Shown here in pieces: positions 56,230-64,000 of a stretch of DNA of 64,000 bases. The number at the start of each line of letters is the position of its first letter. Position 1 is the stretch's first letter. Origin of the DNA: Azospirillum sp. RU38E (GTDB lineage: Bacteria; Pseudomonadota; Alphaproteobacteria; Azospirillales; Azospirillaceae). The translations under genes and the position numbers were made by a program. The notes under the pieces were generated by a model. The model worked only from the letters and a program-made list of their open reading frames with translations, was not told the DNA's origin and searched no databases. Where the stretch lies: the NCBI RefSeq assembly GCF_900188385.1, contig NZ_FZOI01000001.1:620001-684000 (forward strand), given 5' to 3'.

Positions 56230-57627
56230 TCAATCCCCCTGCCGGGTAGTGGCCAGGGATTTTGCCGCCGCCGTGAAGGCGTCGCCCCGCACCTCAAAAT
56301 TCGGATATTGGTCAAAACTGGCACAGGCCGGCGACAGCAGCACCACGGGCGATGCCTCCCCATCGGCCTTGGCGGCGGCAAAGGCGGCTTCCACCGCCTT
56401 TTCCATCACGCCGCAGCGCGTATGCGGCACCTTATGATCGGCCAGCCAGCCGGCAAAGGCTTCCGTCGCTTCGCCGATCAGGAAGGCATGGCGGACGGGG
56501 CCGACCAGTTCTTCTAGGCCGGCAAGGCCGGTATCCTTGGGCTTGCCGCCCAAAATCCAGTAGATCGGCTGATAGCAGACCAGCGCCTTGGCCGCTGCGT
56601 CGGCATTGGTGGCCTTGCTGTCATTGATGAAGCGGACGCCATCAATCACCGCCACCTGCTGCTGCCGGTGGGCCAGACCGGGGAAGGTGCGCAAGCCATC
56701 CAGAATGTCGGAATGGGTCAGCCCGCCGGCCCGTGCCAGGGCATAGGCGGCCAGCACATTCTGCCAATTATGCTGGCCGGGCAGGGTGGTCAGTTTGGTC
56801 AGGTCGGTGAAGGGATGGGGCGTGCCTTCGGTGGCATCGACCAGCACGCCATTTTCCACCCCGATGCCGCCCAGCGGCACACCATGAACAGAAATACGGA
56901 TCACCCGCCCGTCAAATTCCCCGTCCAGCGCATCGGCCATCTGGCGGCAGGGCTCATCATCCACGCCGATCACGGCCACCTGCGGCCTGCCATCGCCCTT
57001 CTGGAAGATGCGCTTCTTGGCGGCGATATAGCCATCCATCCCGCCATGCCGGTCCAGATGGTCGGGCGTGATGTTCAGCAGCACGGCCGCATCAAAGCCG
57101 AGCGAGGGGGTCAGTTCCAGCTGATAGCTGGACATTTCCAGCACATAGACACCGTTCTTACCCAACCGGTCGATGCTGAGCGCCGGGATGCCGAAATTGC
57201 CGCCGATCAGGGTGGGCCGGTTGGCCCCGGCGAAGATATGGCCGGTCAGTGCGGTGGTGGTGGATTTGCCATTGGTGCCGGTGATGCCGACATAGAACGG
57301 GGCCGGCACGGCCCGGGCCAGCAGTTCAATATCGCTGACCAGCGGGATGCCCGCCGCCTTGGCGCGGGCGGCCACCTTGTTGGGCTGTGGGAAGCTGTGC
57401 GGGATGCCGGGGGAGAGCACCAGCAGTTCCACCCCGGCCAGATCGGCGCTGTTCAGGTCGGTCAGGGCAATGCCCTCGGCCAGTGCCGCCTGTTGCCCGC
57501 CGGCCCCATCATCCCAGGCCAGCACCTCGGCCCCGGCATCCAGGGCGGCGCGCGCGGCGGTAAGGCCCGAGCGCGCCAGACCCATCACCGCAATTTTGCG
57601 CCCCTTCAGGATGCCGAGATCGATCAT
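56230..57627 (-). CDS. murD: UDP-N-acetylmuramoyl-L-alanine--D-glutamate ligase
   Basis: 465 residues. Adds D-Glu to UDP-MurNAc-L-Ala. N-terminal UDP-binding block IAVMGLARSGLTAARAAL, ATP-binding GITGTNGKSTTTALTGHI near 114, NITPDHLDRHGG near 184 and FINDSKATNADAAAKAL near 330. The start ATG 57627 is 14 bases after mraY. Confidence 0.98.
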   Translation of the reverse strand: MIDLGILKGRKIAVMGLARSGLTAARAALDAGAEVLAWDDGAGGQQAALAEGIALTDLNSADLAGVELLVLSPGIPHSFPQPNKVAARAKAAGIPLVSDIELLARAVPAPFYVGITGTNGKSTTTALTGHIFAGANRPTLIGGNFGIPALSIDRLGKNGVYVLEMSSYQLELTPSLGFDAAVLLNITPDHLDRHGGMDGYIAAKKRIFQKGDGRPQVAVIGVDDEPCRQMADALDGEFDGRVIRISVHGVPLGGIGVENGVLVDATEGTPHPFTDLTKLTTLPGQHNWQNVLAAYALARAGGLTHSDILDGLRTFPGLAHRQQQVAVIDGVRFINDSKATNADAAAKALVCYQPIYWILGGKPKDTGLAGLEELVGPVRHAFLIGEATEAFAGWLADHKVPHTRCGVMEKAVEAAFAAAKADGEASPVVLLSPACASFDQYPNFEVRGDAFTAAAKSLATTRQGD

Positions 57628-57641
57628 GATGCCCCCTTGGA

Positions 57642-58727
57642 TTACCGTAGCTTGAGGGTGGAAAGGCCGATCAGCGCCAGGATGACGGCGATGATCCAGA
57701 ACCGGATGACGACGGTAGGCTCCGACCAGCCCTTCTTTTCGAAATGATGATGGATCGGCGCCATGCGGAACACGCGCTTGCCGGTCAGCTTGAAGCTGGC
57801 GACCTGGATCATCACCGACAGCGTCTCCAGCACGAACAGCCCGCCAATGATGGCCAGCACCAGTTCATGCTTGGTGATGACGGAGATGGCGCCCAGTGCG
57901 CCGCCCACCGACAGCGAACCGGTATCGCCCATGAACACCATGGCCGGCGGGGCGTTGAACCAGAGAAAGCCCAATCCGGCCCCCACCAGCGCGCCGCAGA
58001 ACACCGCCAGTTCACCCGTGCCGGGCACATGGATGATGCCCAGATAGTTGGAGAAGATGGCATTGCCCGACAGATAGGCGATCAGCCCGAAACAGGCGGC
58101 GGCGATCATGATCGGCACGGTGGCCAGCCCGTCCAGCCCATCCGTCAGATTGACGGCGTGCGACGAACCGATGATGACGACCACGGCAAACGGCACATAG
58201 AACCAGCCGAGATGGATCAGCAGATCCTTGAAGAAGGGCAGGGCCAGCCCGCTGCCCAGCTCCCACGGGGTGACCGCGAGATACCAGCCGGTGGCCAGCA
58301 GGGCGACGACGAAGGTGGCCACCAGTTTCAGCTTGGAGGACAGGCCCTTGGTATTGCGCTTGGTCAGCTTCAGATAATCATCGCCGAACCCGACCAGCCC
58401 GAACCCGACCGTCACCAGCAGCACGATCCAGGTATAGGTATTGGTCAGATCCACCCAGAGCAGGGTGGAGATGATGACGGCGATCATGATCATCAGGCCG
58501 CCCATGGTGGGCGTGCCCTTCTTCTTCAGATGCGTTTCCGGCCCGTCGGTGCGGATGGGCTGGCCTTCCCCCTGCTTGGATTTCAGCCAACGGATGACGC
58601 GCGGACCGATGACGAAGCTGATGATCAGCGCGGTCATGATGGCCCCGCCCGTCCGGAAGGTCAGATACCGGAACAGGTTGAAAATCTGGAACTGATCCGC
58701 CAGGGGGTAAAGCAGATTATACAGCAT
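57642..58727 (-). CDS. mraY: Phospho-N-acetylmuramoyl-pentapeptide transferase
   Basis: 361 residues, about ten membrane helices. Makes lipid I from UDP-MurNAc-pentapeptide and undecaprenyl phosphate. Catalytic Asp blocks: [18 protein letters not shown] (about 116), [13 protein letters not shown] (about 193) and [14 protein letters not shown] (about 267), with the His-rich loop [15 protein letters not shown] near 325. The ATG at 58727 overlaps the murF end by 11 bases; one at 58751 is also in frame. Confidence 0.98.
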   Translation of the reverse strand: MLYNLLYPLADQFQIFNLFRYLTFRTGGAIMTALIISFVIGPRVIRWLKSKQGEGQPIRTDGPETHLKKKGTPTMGGLMIMIAVIISTLLWVDLTNTYTWIVLLVTVGFGLVGFGDDYLKLTKRNTKGLSSKLKLVATFVVALLATGWYLAVTPWELGSGLALPFFKDLLIHLGWFYVPFAVVVIIGSSHAVNLTDGLDGLATVPIMIAAACFGLIAYLSGNAIFSNYLGIIHVPGTGELAVFCGALVGAGLGFLWFNAPPAMVFMGDTGSLSVGGALGAISVITKHELVLAIIGGLFVLETLSVMIQVASFKLTGKRVFRMAPIHHHFEKKGWSEPTVVIRFWIIAVILALIGLSTLKLR

Positions 58728-60192
58728 TCTTGTCTCTCGGTTCCCCGCCATTCAGCGTGGCGGCTGTCCCCTGCGGGTCGAATTTGTCAATTTTATTGGC
58801 CATGGCCTTCACGGCGTCCACGACGGTGGCCATACGGCTGCCGGCAGAGCCCTTCACCATCACCACATCACCGGGGCGCAATGCGGCCGCCAGCAGCGGG
58901 GCCAGGGCGGCACTGTCCGCCGCATGGGCCCCGCGCATGGCGGCCGGCACGGCGTCAAACAGGTGCCGCATGTTGGGACCGCAGCAGTACAACAGGTCGC
59001 AATGCCCGGCCACCAGGGCGGGGGCGACACTGACATGCAGTTCCGGCGATTGTTCGCCCAGCTCCCGCATGTCGCCCAGCACGGCGATGCGGCGGCCACC
59101 GGCACCCGGCGGCACCTGCCCCAGCACCCCGGCGGCGGCCTTCACCGATACCGGGCTGGCATTATAGCTTTCGTCGATCAGGGTCAGCGTGCCGCCCGGC
59201 AGGGCGACGGTGCTGCGCTGGCCCCGCCCCTTGATGGGGGAAAGGTTGGCCAGTGAGGCGGCGGCGATGGCGACGTCGCCACCCGCCGCCTTCACGGCCA
59301 GCAGTACGGCCAGGCTGTTGATGGCATGGTGCCGGCCCGGCAGCGGGATGGCGTAGGTGACATCCACCCCATCGATGCGGGCCTGCAAATGGCTGCTGTC
59401 GGGCAGCAGGTCCAGCGCCAGCAGACGGCCATCGGCGGCGGCATCGGCCCCGAAGGACAGGATATGCAGGCCCTGGGTACGGGCGGCGGCCAGCAGGCGG
59501 CTATAATGCGGGTTGTCACGCGGCAGCACGGCGGTGCCGCCTGGCCCCATACCTTCAAAAATCTCCGCCTTGGCGTCGGCAATCGCCTCCACCGAGGGGA
59601 AGAATTCGATATGCACGGCCTCCACGGTGGTGATGATGGCCACGTCCGGGCGCACCATGCGCGACAGGGGGCCAATCTCCCCGGCATGGTTCATGCCCAG
59701 TTCGAACACGCCGAACCGGCTGTCGGCCGGGAAGCGGGAAAGCGACAGCGGCACGCCCCAATGGTTGTTCAGGCTGCCCAAGGTGGCGAAGGTCTTGCCC
59801 TGGCTTTCCAGGGCAACCTTCAGCGCTTCCTTGGTGCCGGTCTTGCCGACGGAGCCGGTGACGGCGATCACCTTGCCACTGGCGTTCAGCCGGCCCATGC
59901 GGCCCAGATCCTCCAGCGCCGCCATGGTGTCTTCCACCTTCACCAGACGGGCATCCTGTTCCAGCCCGGCGGGAATATCGGCGACGATGGCACCGGCCGC
60001 CCCTTTCTCCAGGGATTGGGCGACGAAGGCGTGGCCGTCGAAATTTGGCCCCTTCAGCGGGATGAACAGGTCACCCACCGCCACGCTGCGGCTGTCGATG
60101 GAAACACCGGTGGCCGCCCAGGCAGCGGTGCCGGCCCGCCGGCCATTGCAGGCCGCCGCCACATCATCCGCCGTCCACAGGACTTCCGCCAT
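58717..60192 (-). CDS. murF: UDP-N-acetylmuramoyl-tripeptide--D-alanyl-D-alanine ligase
   Basis: 491 residues. Adds D-Ala-D-Ala, the Ddl product, to the nucleotide tripeptide. N-terminal domain block [23 protein letters not shown]-binding [15 protein letters not shown] near 112, [12 protein letters not shown] near 140 and [14 protein letters not shown] near 345. The ATG at 60192 follows a GGGG run; the frame extends upstream into murE (to 60414) without conserved sequence. 61 bases separate it from murE, the only clear gap in this part. Confidence 0.97.
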   Translation of the reverse strand: MAEVLWTADDVAAACNGRRAGTAAWAATGVSIDSRSVAVGDLFIPLKGPNFDGHAFVAQSLEKGAAGAIVADIPAGLEQDARLVKVEDTMAALEDLGRMGRLNASGKVIAVTGSVGKTGTKEALKVALESQGKTFATLGSLNNHWGVPLSLSRFPADSRFGVFELGMNHAGEIGPLSRMVRPDVAIITTVEAVHIEFFPSVEAIADAKAEIFEGMGPGGTAVLPRDNPHYSRLLAAARTQGLHILSFGADAAADGRLLALDLLPDSSHLQARIDGVDVTYAIPLPGRHHAINSLAVLLAVKAAGGDVAIAAASLANLSPIKGRGQRSTVALPGGTLTLIDESYNASPVSVKAAAGVLGQVPPGAGGRRIAVLGDMRELGEQSPELHVSVAPALVAGHCDLLYCCGPNMRHLFDAVPAAMRGAHAADSAALAPLLAAALRPGDVVMVKGSAGSRMATVVDAVKAMANKIDKFDPQGTAATLNGGEPRDKNAV

Positions 60193-60253
60193 TTCCCCAC
60201 CCCACTTCCAACACCAGCCGGGATGCCCATCCCGGCCCCCCGTGACACCAAAA

Positions 60254-61726
60254 TCAAAGCGCTGCGACGGCCGCCCGTGCCACCGTCGCATCATCAAAGG
60301 GACGCACCTCGTTGCCGATGATCTGTCCCTGTTCATGCCCCTTGCCGGCCAGCACCAGCACATCACCGGGGCCCAGTTCACCCACCGCCAGGGCGATGGC
60401 CTTGGCGCGGTCATCCACCTCTGTTGCGCCGGGGCAACCCGCCATCACTTCGGCCCGGATGGTGGCCGGCACCTCGCTGCGCGGGTTGTCGTCGGTAACG
60501 ATCACCCGGTCGGCCAGTTCGGCGGCGATGCGGCCCATCATCGGGCGCTTGCCCTTGTCGCGGTCTCCACCGCAGCCGAACACCACCGACAGCCGGCCAT
60601 GCGTATGCGGCCGCACCGAGCGCAGCACCGTTTCCAGCCCATCCGGCGTGTGGGCATAGTCCACATAGACCGCCGCGCCATTGGGCAGGGTTGCCACCAT
60701 CTCAAGCCGGCCCCGCACGCCCGTCAGGTTGACAAGGCAATCCGCCGCCTGTTCCGCATCCGTACCGGTTCCGATCACCAGCCCCAGGGCGCAGAGCGCG
60801 TTCCAGACCTGGAAGCGCCCGACCAGCGGCAGCTCCAGCGTGCGGCGCTTGCCGAACAGGTCCAGTTCCAGCCGCTGGCCATGGGGCAGGGGGGTGGCGT
60901 CAATGACGCGCAGTTCCTTGCCCGCCGTGCCGAAGCCGATGATGGTCTGCTTGCGGGCATGGGCCACGCTGGCAATCTGTTCATATTCCGGGATGTCGGC
61001 ATTGATCACTGCCGTGGCGCCCTTGGGCATCACCCGGTCGAACAAAGCCAGCTTGGCCTGAAGATAGGCCGCCATCGTGCCGTGATAATCCAGATGATCA
61101 CGGGTCAGGTTAGTGAAGCCGGCCGCCTCCACCACCACCCCATCCAGGCGGAACTGGTCCAGCCCGTGCGACGATGCCTCCATCGCCAGATGGGTAACAC
61201 CGCCACGCGCCACATCGGCCAGCGTGGCGTGCAGGGCCACCGGGTCCGGCGTGGTCAGGCTGGGGGTTTCCGGGAAACCATCGGCCACCAGCCCCAGCGT
61301 ACCCATGGCCCCGGCCTTGTGCCCCAGTGCCTGCCAGAGCTGGCGGGTGAACTGGGCCGTGCTGGTCTTGCCATTGGTGCCGGTGACGGCGGCAATATGG
61401 GTCGGCTGCTCGCCATGGAAGGCGGCGGCCAGCAGGGCCAGCCGCCGGCGCGGGTTGGTATCTTCAATCAGGACCACATCGCCCGCACCCTCGGGCAGGC
61501 GGGTGCCCTTGGGCGCCAGGATGGCGACGGCACCGGATGCGATGGCCTGCGGGATGAAGTCCCGCCCATCACGCACAGTGCCCGGCAACGCGGCGAACAG
61601 CGTTCCGGGCACCACCTTGCGGCTATCCGCCGTCAGGCCGGTGATGGGTGGGTCGCGTTCCAGCGCCAGGGCCGATACCGCGATTTCCGTGCGCGACGCC
61701 ATGATGTCTGACAGCCTCTTTGTCAT
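60254..61726 (-). CDS. murE: UDP-N-acetylmuramoyl-L-alanyl-D-glutamate--2,6-diaminopimelate ligase
   Basis: 490 residues. ATP-binding VTGTNGKTSTAQFTRQLW near residue 114, ASSHGLDQFRLDG near 178 and the DDNPRSE motif near 410. The DNPR motif is the signature for meso-diaminopimelate rather than lysine. It overlaps the ftsI stop with ATGA. Confidence 0.98.
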   Translation of the reverse strand: MTKRLSDIMASRTEIAVSALALERDPPITGLTADSRKVVPGTLFAALPGTVRDGRDFIPQAIASGAVAILAPKGTRLPEGAGDVVLIEDTNPRRRLALLAAAFHGEQPTHIAAVTGTNGKTSTAQFTRQLWQALGHKAGAMGTLGLVADGFPETPSLTTPDPVALHATLADVARGGVTHLAMEASSHGLDQFRLDGVVVEAAGFTNLTRDHLDYHGTMAAYLQAKLALFDRVMPKGATAVINADIPEYEQIASVAHARKQTIIGFGTAGKELRVIDATPLPHGQRLELDLFGKRRTLELPLVGRFQVWNALCALGLVIGTGTDAEQAADCLVNLTGVRGRLEMVATLPNGAAVYVDYAHTPDGLETVLRSVRPHTHGRLSVVFGCGGDRDKGKRPMMGRIAAELADRVIVTDDNPRSEVPATIRAEVMAGCPGATEVDDRAKAIALAVGELGPGDVLVLAGKGHEQGQIIGNEVRPFDDATVARAAVAAL

Positions 61727-63537
61727 TCCTCATCCCCCGCCGCCGGGCTGGATACCGGTAGGGAGGCCAGTTGCGCCCCCGGTGCGGCCGGCCGGACCGG
61801 CCGCACCGCCAGCGCCTGTATGATCTGCGGGGAATTATTGTCCTGCGGCTTCACCCCCAGCAGCGGGCCGATCTGGGCCACGATGGAACCGATGGCCGGT
61901 GCCGCCACCCAGCCGGCGGTGGCGTAACCATAGGTCTTCTTGGTGCCCTTGGGCTCATCCACCATGACATAGACGACATAGCGCGGGTCATTGATGGGGA
62001 AGGCCGCTACCATGGAGGAGACGCGGGCGCCGCGCACATAACCACGGCCCTTCACCTTATCCGCCGTACCGGTCTTGCCGCCGACGACATAGCCCGGCGT
62101 ATCTGCCTTGGTGGCCGTGCCTTCGGTTACCACCAGCCGCATCAGCTTGCGCATCGCATCGGAGGTTTTTTCGGAGATGATGCGGGTGCCGGGTACCGCA
62201 GCCGGGCTTTCCGGCTTGAGCAGGGTGGCCGGATGCATGACGCCGCCATTGACCACGCCGGAGACGGCAGCCACCAGATGCACGGGGCTGACCGACATGC
62301 CATGGCCGAAGGCGATGGTCATCATATTCACCTCGCGCCAGGGGTTAGGCACCATCGGCCAACCCCGTTCCGGCACTTCCAGGTGAACGGGCTTCAGGAA
62401 GCCCAACTTGTTCATGAATTCCTTCTGCGCCGTCGGCCCCACCTCCATCGCCATCTTCACAGAGCCGATGTTGGAGGAGACCTTGAAAATTTCCGGCACA
62501 TCCATCCATTTATTTTCCGGATGAAAGTCGCTGATGGTGAAACGGCCGATACGTATCGGCCGCGTGGCATCGAACATGTCGTTCATATGCACACGGCCCG
62601 ATTCCAGAACCATCGCTGTGTTGAAGATCTTGAAGGTGGAGCCCATTTCATACACGCCCAGCGTGTTGCGGTTGAAACGGGGGTCGGTATCCTGCTCCTC
62701 CGTCGGCGGGGGCGGGGAATGCGGGTCGAAATCGGGCACGCTGACCATGCCCAGCACCTCCCCGGTGCGGATATCCATCACCATGCCGGCGGCACCGATG
62801 GCGCTGAACTCTTCCATCGTGTTCAGCAGCTCGCGGCGCAGCACATGCTGCAGGCGCACATCGATGGACAGGCGCAGCGGCTCTTCACTTTCCTTCAGGC
62901 GGGTATCGAAGGACTGTTCGATCCCCATCAGGCCGTTATTGTCGATGCCGCTGAACCCCACCACATGGGCGGCCAGGGGGCCTTGCGGATAGACGCGCCG
63001 TTCTTCCCGCTGGAAATCAATGCCGGGGATGCCCAGGCGGAAAATATCCTGCTGCTGGCGCGGGGTCAGATTGCGCTTCACCCAGATGAAGCGCTTGTCG
63101 GACTTCAGCTCCTGCGTCAACTGCGCGACATTGATGTCCGGCAGCACGCTGGCGATCTGTTCGGCCGCCTCTTGCGCATCCAGGATCAGCTTGGGGTCGG
63201 CGAACAGCGACGCCGTGTGCAGGGAGGTGGCCAGCAGCACCCCGTTACGGTCCACAATGTCGGCCCGCGTGCCGGTGCCGTGGCGCGCGGCGGTCTTGGC
63301 CACCGCGCCCTTGCCCTCACCCCGGCCGAAATCCACCGTGGCGCCCACCAGCTTGGCACCCACGGCGCCGAAGCCCAGGCTGAACACGGCCATCAGCACC
63401 ATCAGACGGGCGCGCCCCTGCTCCAGCGCGCCCTGCGCTGGGCTGTGCAGCCGCACGCGCGGCTCCGCCCGGCCATTGCCGGCACGGTCGGTGCCGGCCA
63501 GGTCGAAACCGGTGAGGCTGAAGGGCGCATCGGTCAT
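61723..63537 (-). CDS. ftsI: Septal penicillin-binding protein FtsI (PBP3)
   Basis: 604 residues. Class-B transpeptidase of the divisome. One N-terminal membrane helix (about 44-62), a dimerisation/pedestal domain (about 85-210) and the transpeptidase domain with active-site Ser300 in EMGSTFK, SSN at 354-356 and KTGT at 488-491. The C-terminus has a 40-residue tail after the fold. Start and stop both overlap neighbours by ATGA. Confidence 0.98.
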   Translation of the reverse strand: MTDAPFSLTGFDLAGTDRAGNGRAEPRVRLHSPAQGALEQGRARLMVLMAVFSLGFGAVGAKLVGATVDFGRGEGKGAVAKTAARHGTGTRADIVDRNGVLLATSLHTASLFADPKLILDAQEAAEQIASVLPDINVAQLTQELKSDKRFIWVKRNLTPRQQQDIFRLGIPGIDFQREERRVYPQGPLAAHVVGFSGIDNNGLMGIEQSFDTRLKESEEPLRLSIDVRLQHVLRRELLNTMEEFSAIGAAGMVMDIRTGEVLGMVSVPDFDPHSPPPPTEEQDTDPRFNRNTLGVYEMGSTFKIFNTAMVLESGRVHMNDMFDATRPIRIGRFTISDFHPENKWMDVPEIFKVSSNIGSVKMAMEVGPTAQKEFMNKLGFLKPVHLEVPERGWPMVPNPWREVNMMTIAFGHGMSVSPVHLVAAVSGVVNGGVMHPATLLKPESPAAVPGTRIISEKTSDAMRKLMRLVVTEGTATKADTPGYVVGGKTGTADKVKGRGYVRGARVSSMVAAFPINDPRYVVYVMVDEPKGTKKTYGYATAGWVAAPAIGSIVAQIGPLLGVKPQDNNSPQIIQALAVRPVRPAAPGAQLASLPVSSPAAGDEE

Positions 63538-63962
63538 CGGGCGACTCCATAATTCACCATCATCACCGGGGTGTCCTGCCGGGCGGCGATGGCGGGTTCA
63601 TGGGACGGGGCGGGGCTGGGCGCCGGCCTGGGCGCCCCCGGCTTGCGGCCGGGAATGGGGGTCAGGCGCAGCGGTGCAGCGTCCGGCTGGCGGTCGGGAA
63701 TGTCGGTCAGCACGGCGATCTGCTGGGCGCTGGTGGGGGCCAGTACCAGATGTTCGCGCGCCATGCGTTCCAGCGTGGCTGGATCGTTCAGGGAAGCCCA
63801 TTCGGCCTTCAGCACCTGAATGGACTCGCGTTCTTGCTGGATGGTGCGGTTGATGCGCGCCAGCTCCCGCTCCTGTTCCTGGGCCTTGTAGCTGGTTTGG
63901 TACAGGATGCCGGAGGCAGCACAGATGGTGCCGATCCAGATGATGGTGGACTTGCCGATCAT
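63534..63962 (-). CDS. ftsL: Cell division protein FtsL-like
   Basis: 142 residues. Short N-terminus, one membrane helix (IIWIGTICAASGILYQTSY, about 7-25), then a charged coiled coil (AQEQERELARINRTIQQERESIQVLKAEW, about 27-56) and the DPATLERMAREHL block typical of alphaproteobacterial FtsL. The last 50 residues are a Pro/Ala-rich tail, longer than in most FtsL. The ATG overlaps the end of rsmH and the stop overlaps ftsI (both ATGA). Confidence 0.9.
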   Translation of the reverse strand: MIGKSTIIWIGTICAASGILYQTSYKAQEQERELARINRTIQQERESIQVLKAEWASLNDPATLERMAREHLVLAPTSAQQIAVLTDIPDRQPDAAPLRLTPIPGRKPGAPRPAPSPAPSHEPAIAARQDTPVMMVNYGVAR

Positions 63963-64000
63963 ACGGGTTCTCCCGTCGACCAGGCGGGGGCCTGGGTGCG
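63959..64000 (-). CDS. rsmH: 16S rRNA (cytosine1402-N4)-methyltransferase, C-terminus only
   Basis: Only the last 13 codons are inside the window: RTQAPAWSTGEPV, then TGA overlapping the ftsL ATG. RsmH (MraW) proteins end in a similar RT-x-APA motif, and rsmH precedes ftsL in the dcw cluster of most proteobacteria. Identification rests on these few residues and position. Confidence 0.75.
   Translation of the reverse strand, partial: RTQAPAWSTGEPV

Noticed and set aside
61771-63552. Long plus-strand frame (593 codons) opposite ftsI
   Set aside because: Antisense to ftsI with all penicillin-binding motifs; His/Arg-rich shadow.

Overview
The window looks like chromosomal DNA from a GC-rich alphaproteobacterium, most likely a Rhodospirillales/Azospirillaceae member (Niveispirillum- or Azospirillum-like; tentative). 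The support is the F1-only ATP synthase operon atpH-A-G-D-C, the alphaproteobacterial division/cell-wall order rsmH-ftsL-ftsI-murE-murF-mraY-murD-ftsW-murG-murC-murB-ddl-ftsQ-ftsA-ftsZ followed by lpxC, bamD and recN, and the high third-position GC of almost every gene. I see no rRNA, tRNA, CRISPR array, insertion sequence or prophage.

Layout. 1-3.8 kb: divergent beta-galactosidase (GH42, cut by the window edge) and alpha-galactosidase (GH36) sharing a palindromic control region. 4.0-5.9 kb: SbtA-type bicarbonate permease with a LysR regulator. 6.0-9.7 kb: exported TPR protein, secreted S9 peptidase and a DUF1428 protein behind a long hairpin. 9.7-13.75 kb (minus): PepSY membrane protein and TonB receptor behind a clear cobalamin riboswitch. 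13.9-16.9 kb: glycosyltransferase and metallophosphoesterase resembling the Agt/PlcP phospholipid-remodelling pair, divergent from a diacylglycerol-kinase-like gene. 17.3-22.9 kb: atp operon with a structured leader, four hairpins between atpG and atpD, and a strong terminator. 22.9-33.3 kb: mixed small metabolic genes (diiron ferritin-like protein, patatin, FAD oxidoreductase, isochorismatase-like hydrolase, TsaC/Sua5, CPA2 antiporter, VOC protein, ParA, two peroxiredoxins, DinB, YqgE). 33.4-40.4 kb: Pal-like lipoprotein, a large YhdP/AsmA-like protein and glnE. 40.4-45.9 kb: a lower-GC AAA ATPase, recN, bamD, an SBP3-type periplasmic protein and lpxC. 46.2-64 kb: the dcw cluster, all on the minus strand.

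How the genes work together. The right half is a tightly packed envelope-biogenesis block: the cytoplasmic steps of peptidoglycan synthesis (MurB-F, Ddl), the lipid-linked steps (MraY, MurG), septal synthesis (FtsW, FtsI) and the divisome (FtsL, FtsQ, FtsA, FtsZ), then lipid A (LpxC) and outer-membrane assembly (BamD). Several junctions are ATGA overlaps. A 65-codon reading frame fits exactly between murG and murC and is the best candidate for an undescribed gene. The other interesting modules are regulatory or accessory: B12 uptake with a PepSY protein, bicarbonate uptake with a palindromic LysR box, a possible lipid-remodelling cluster, and several long perfect inverted repeats in intergenic DNA.
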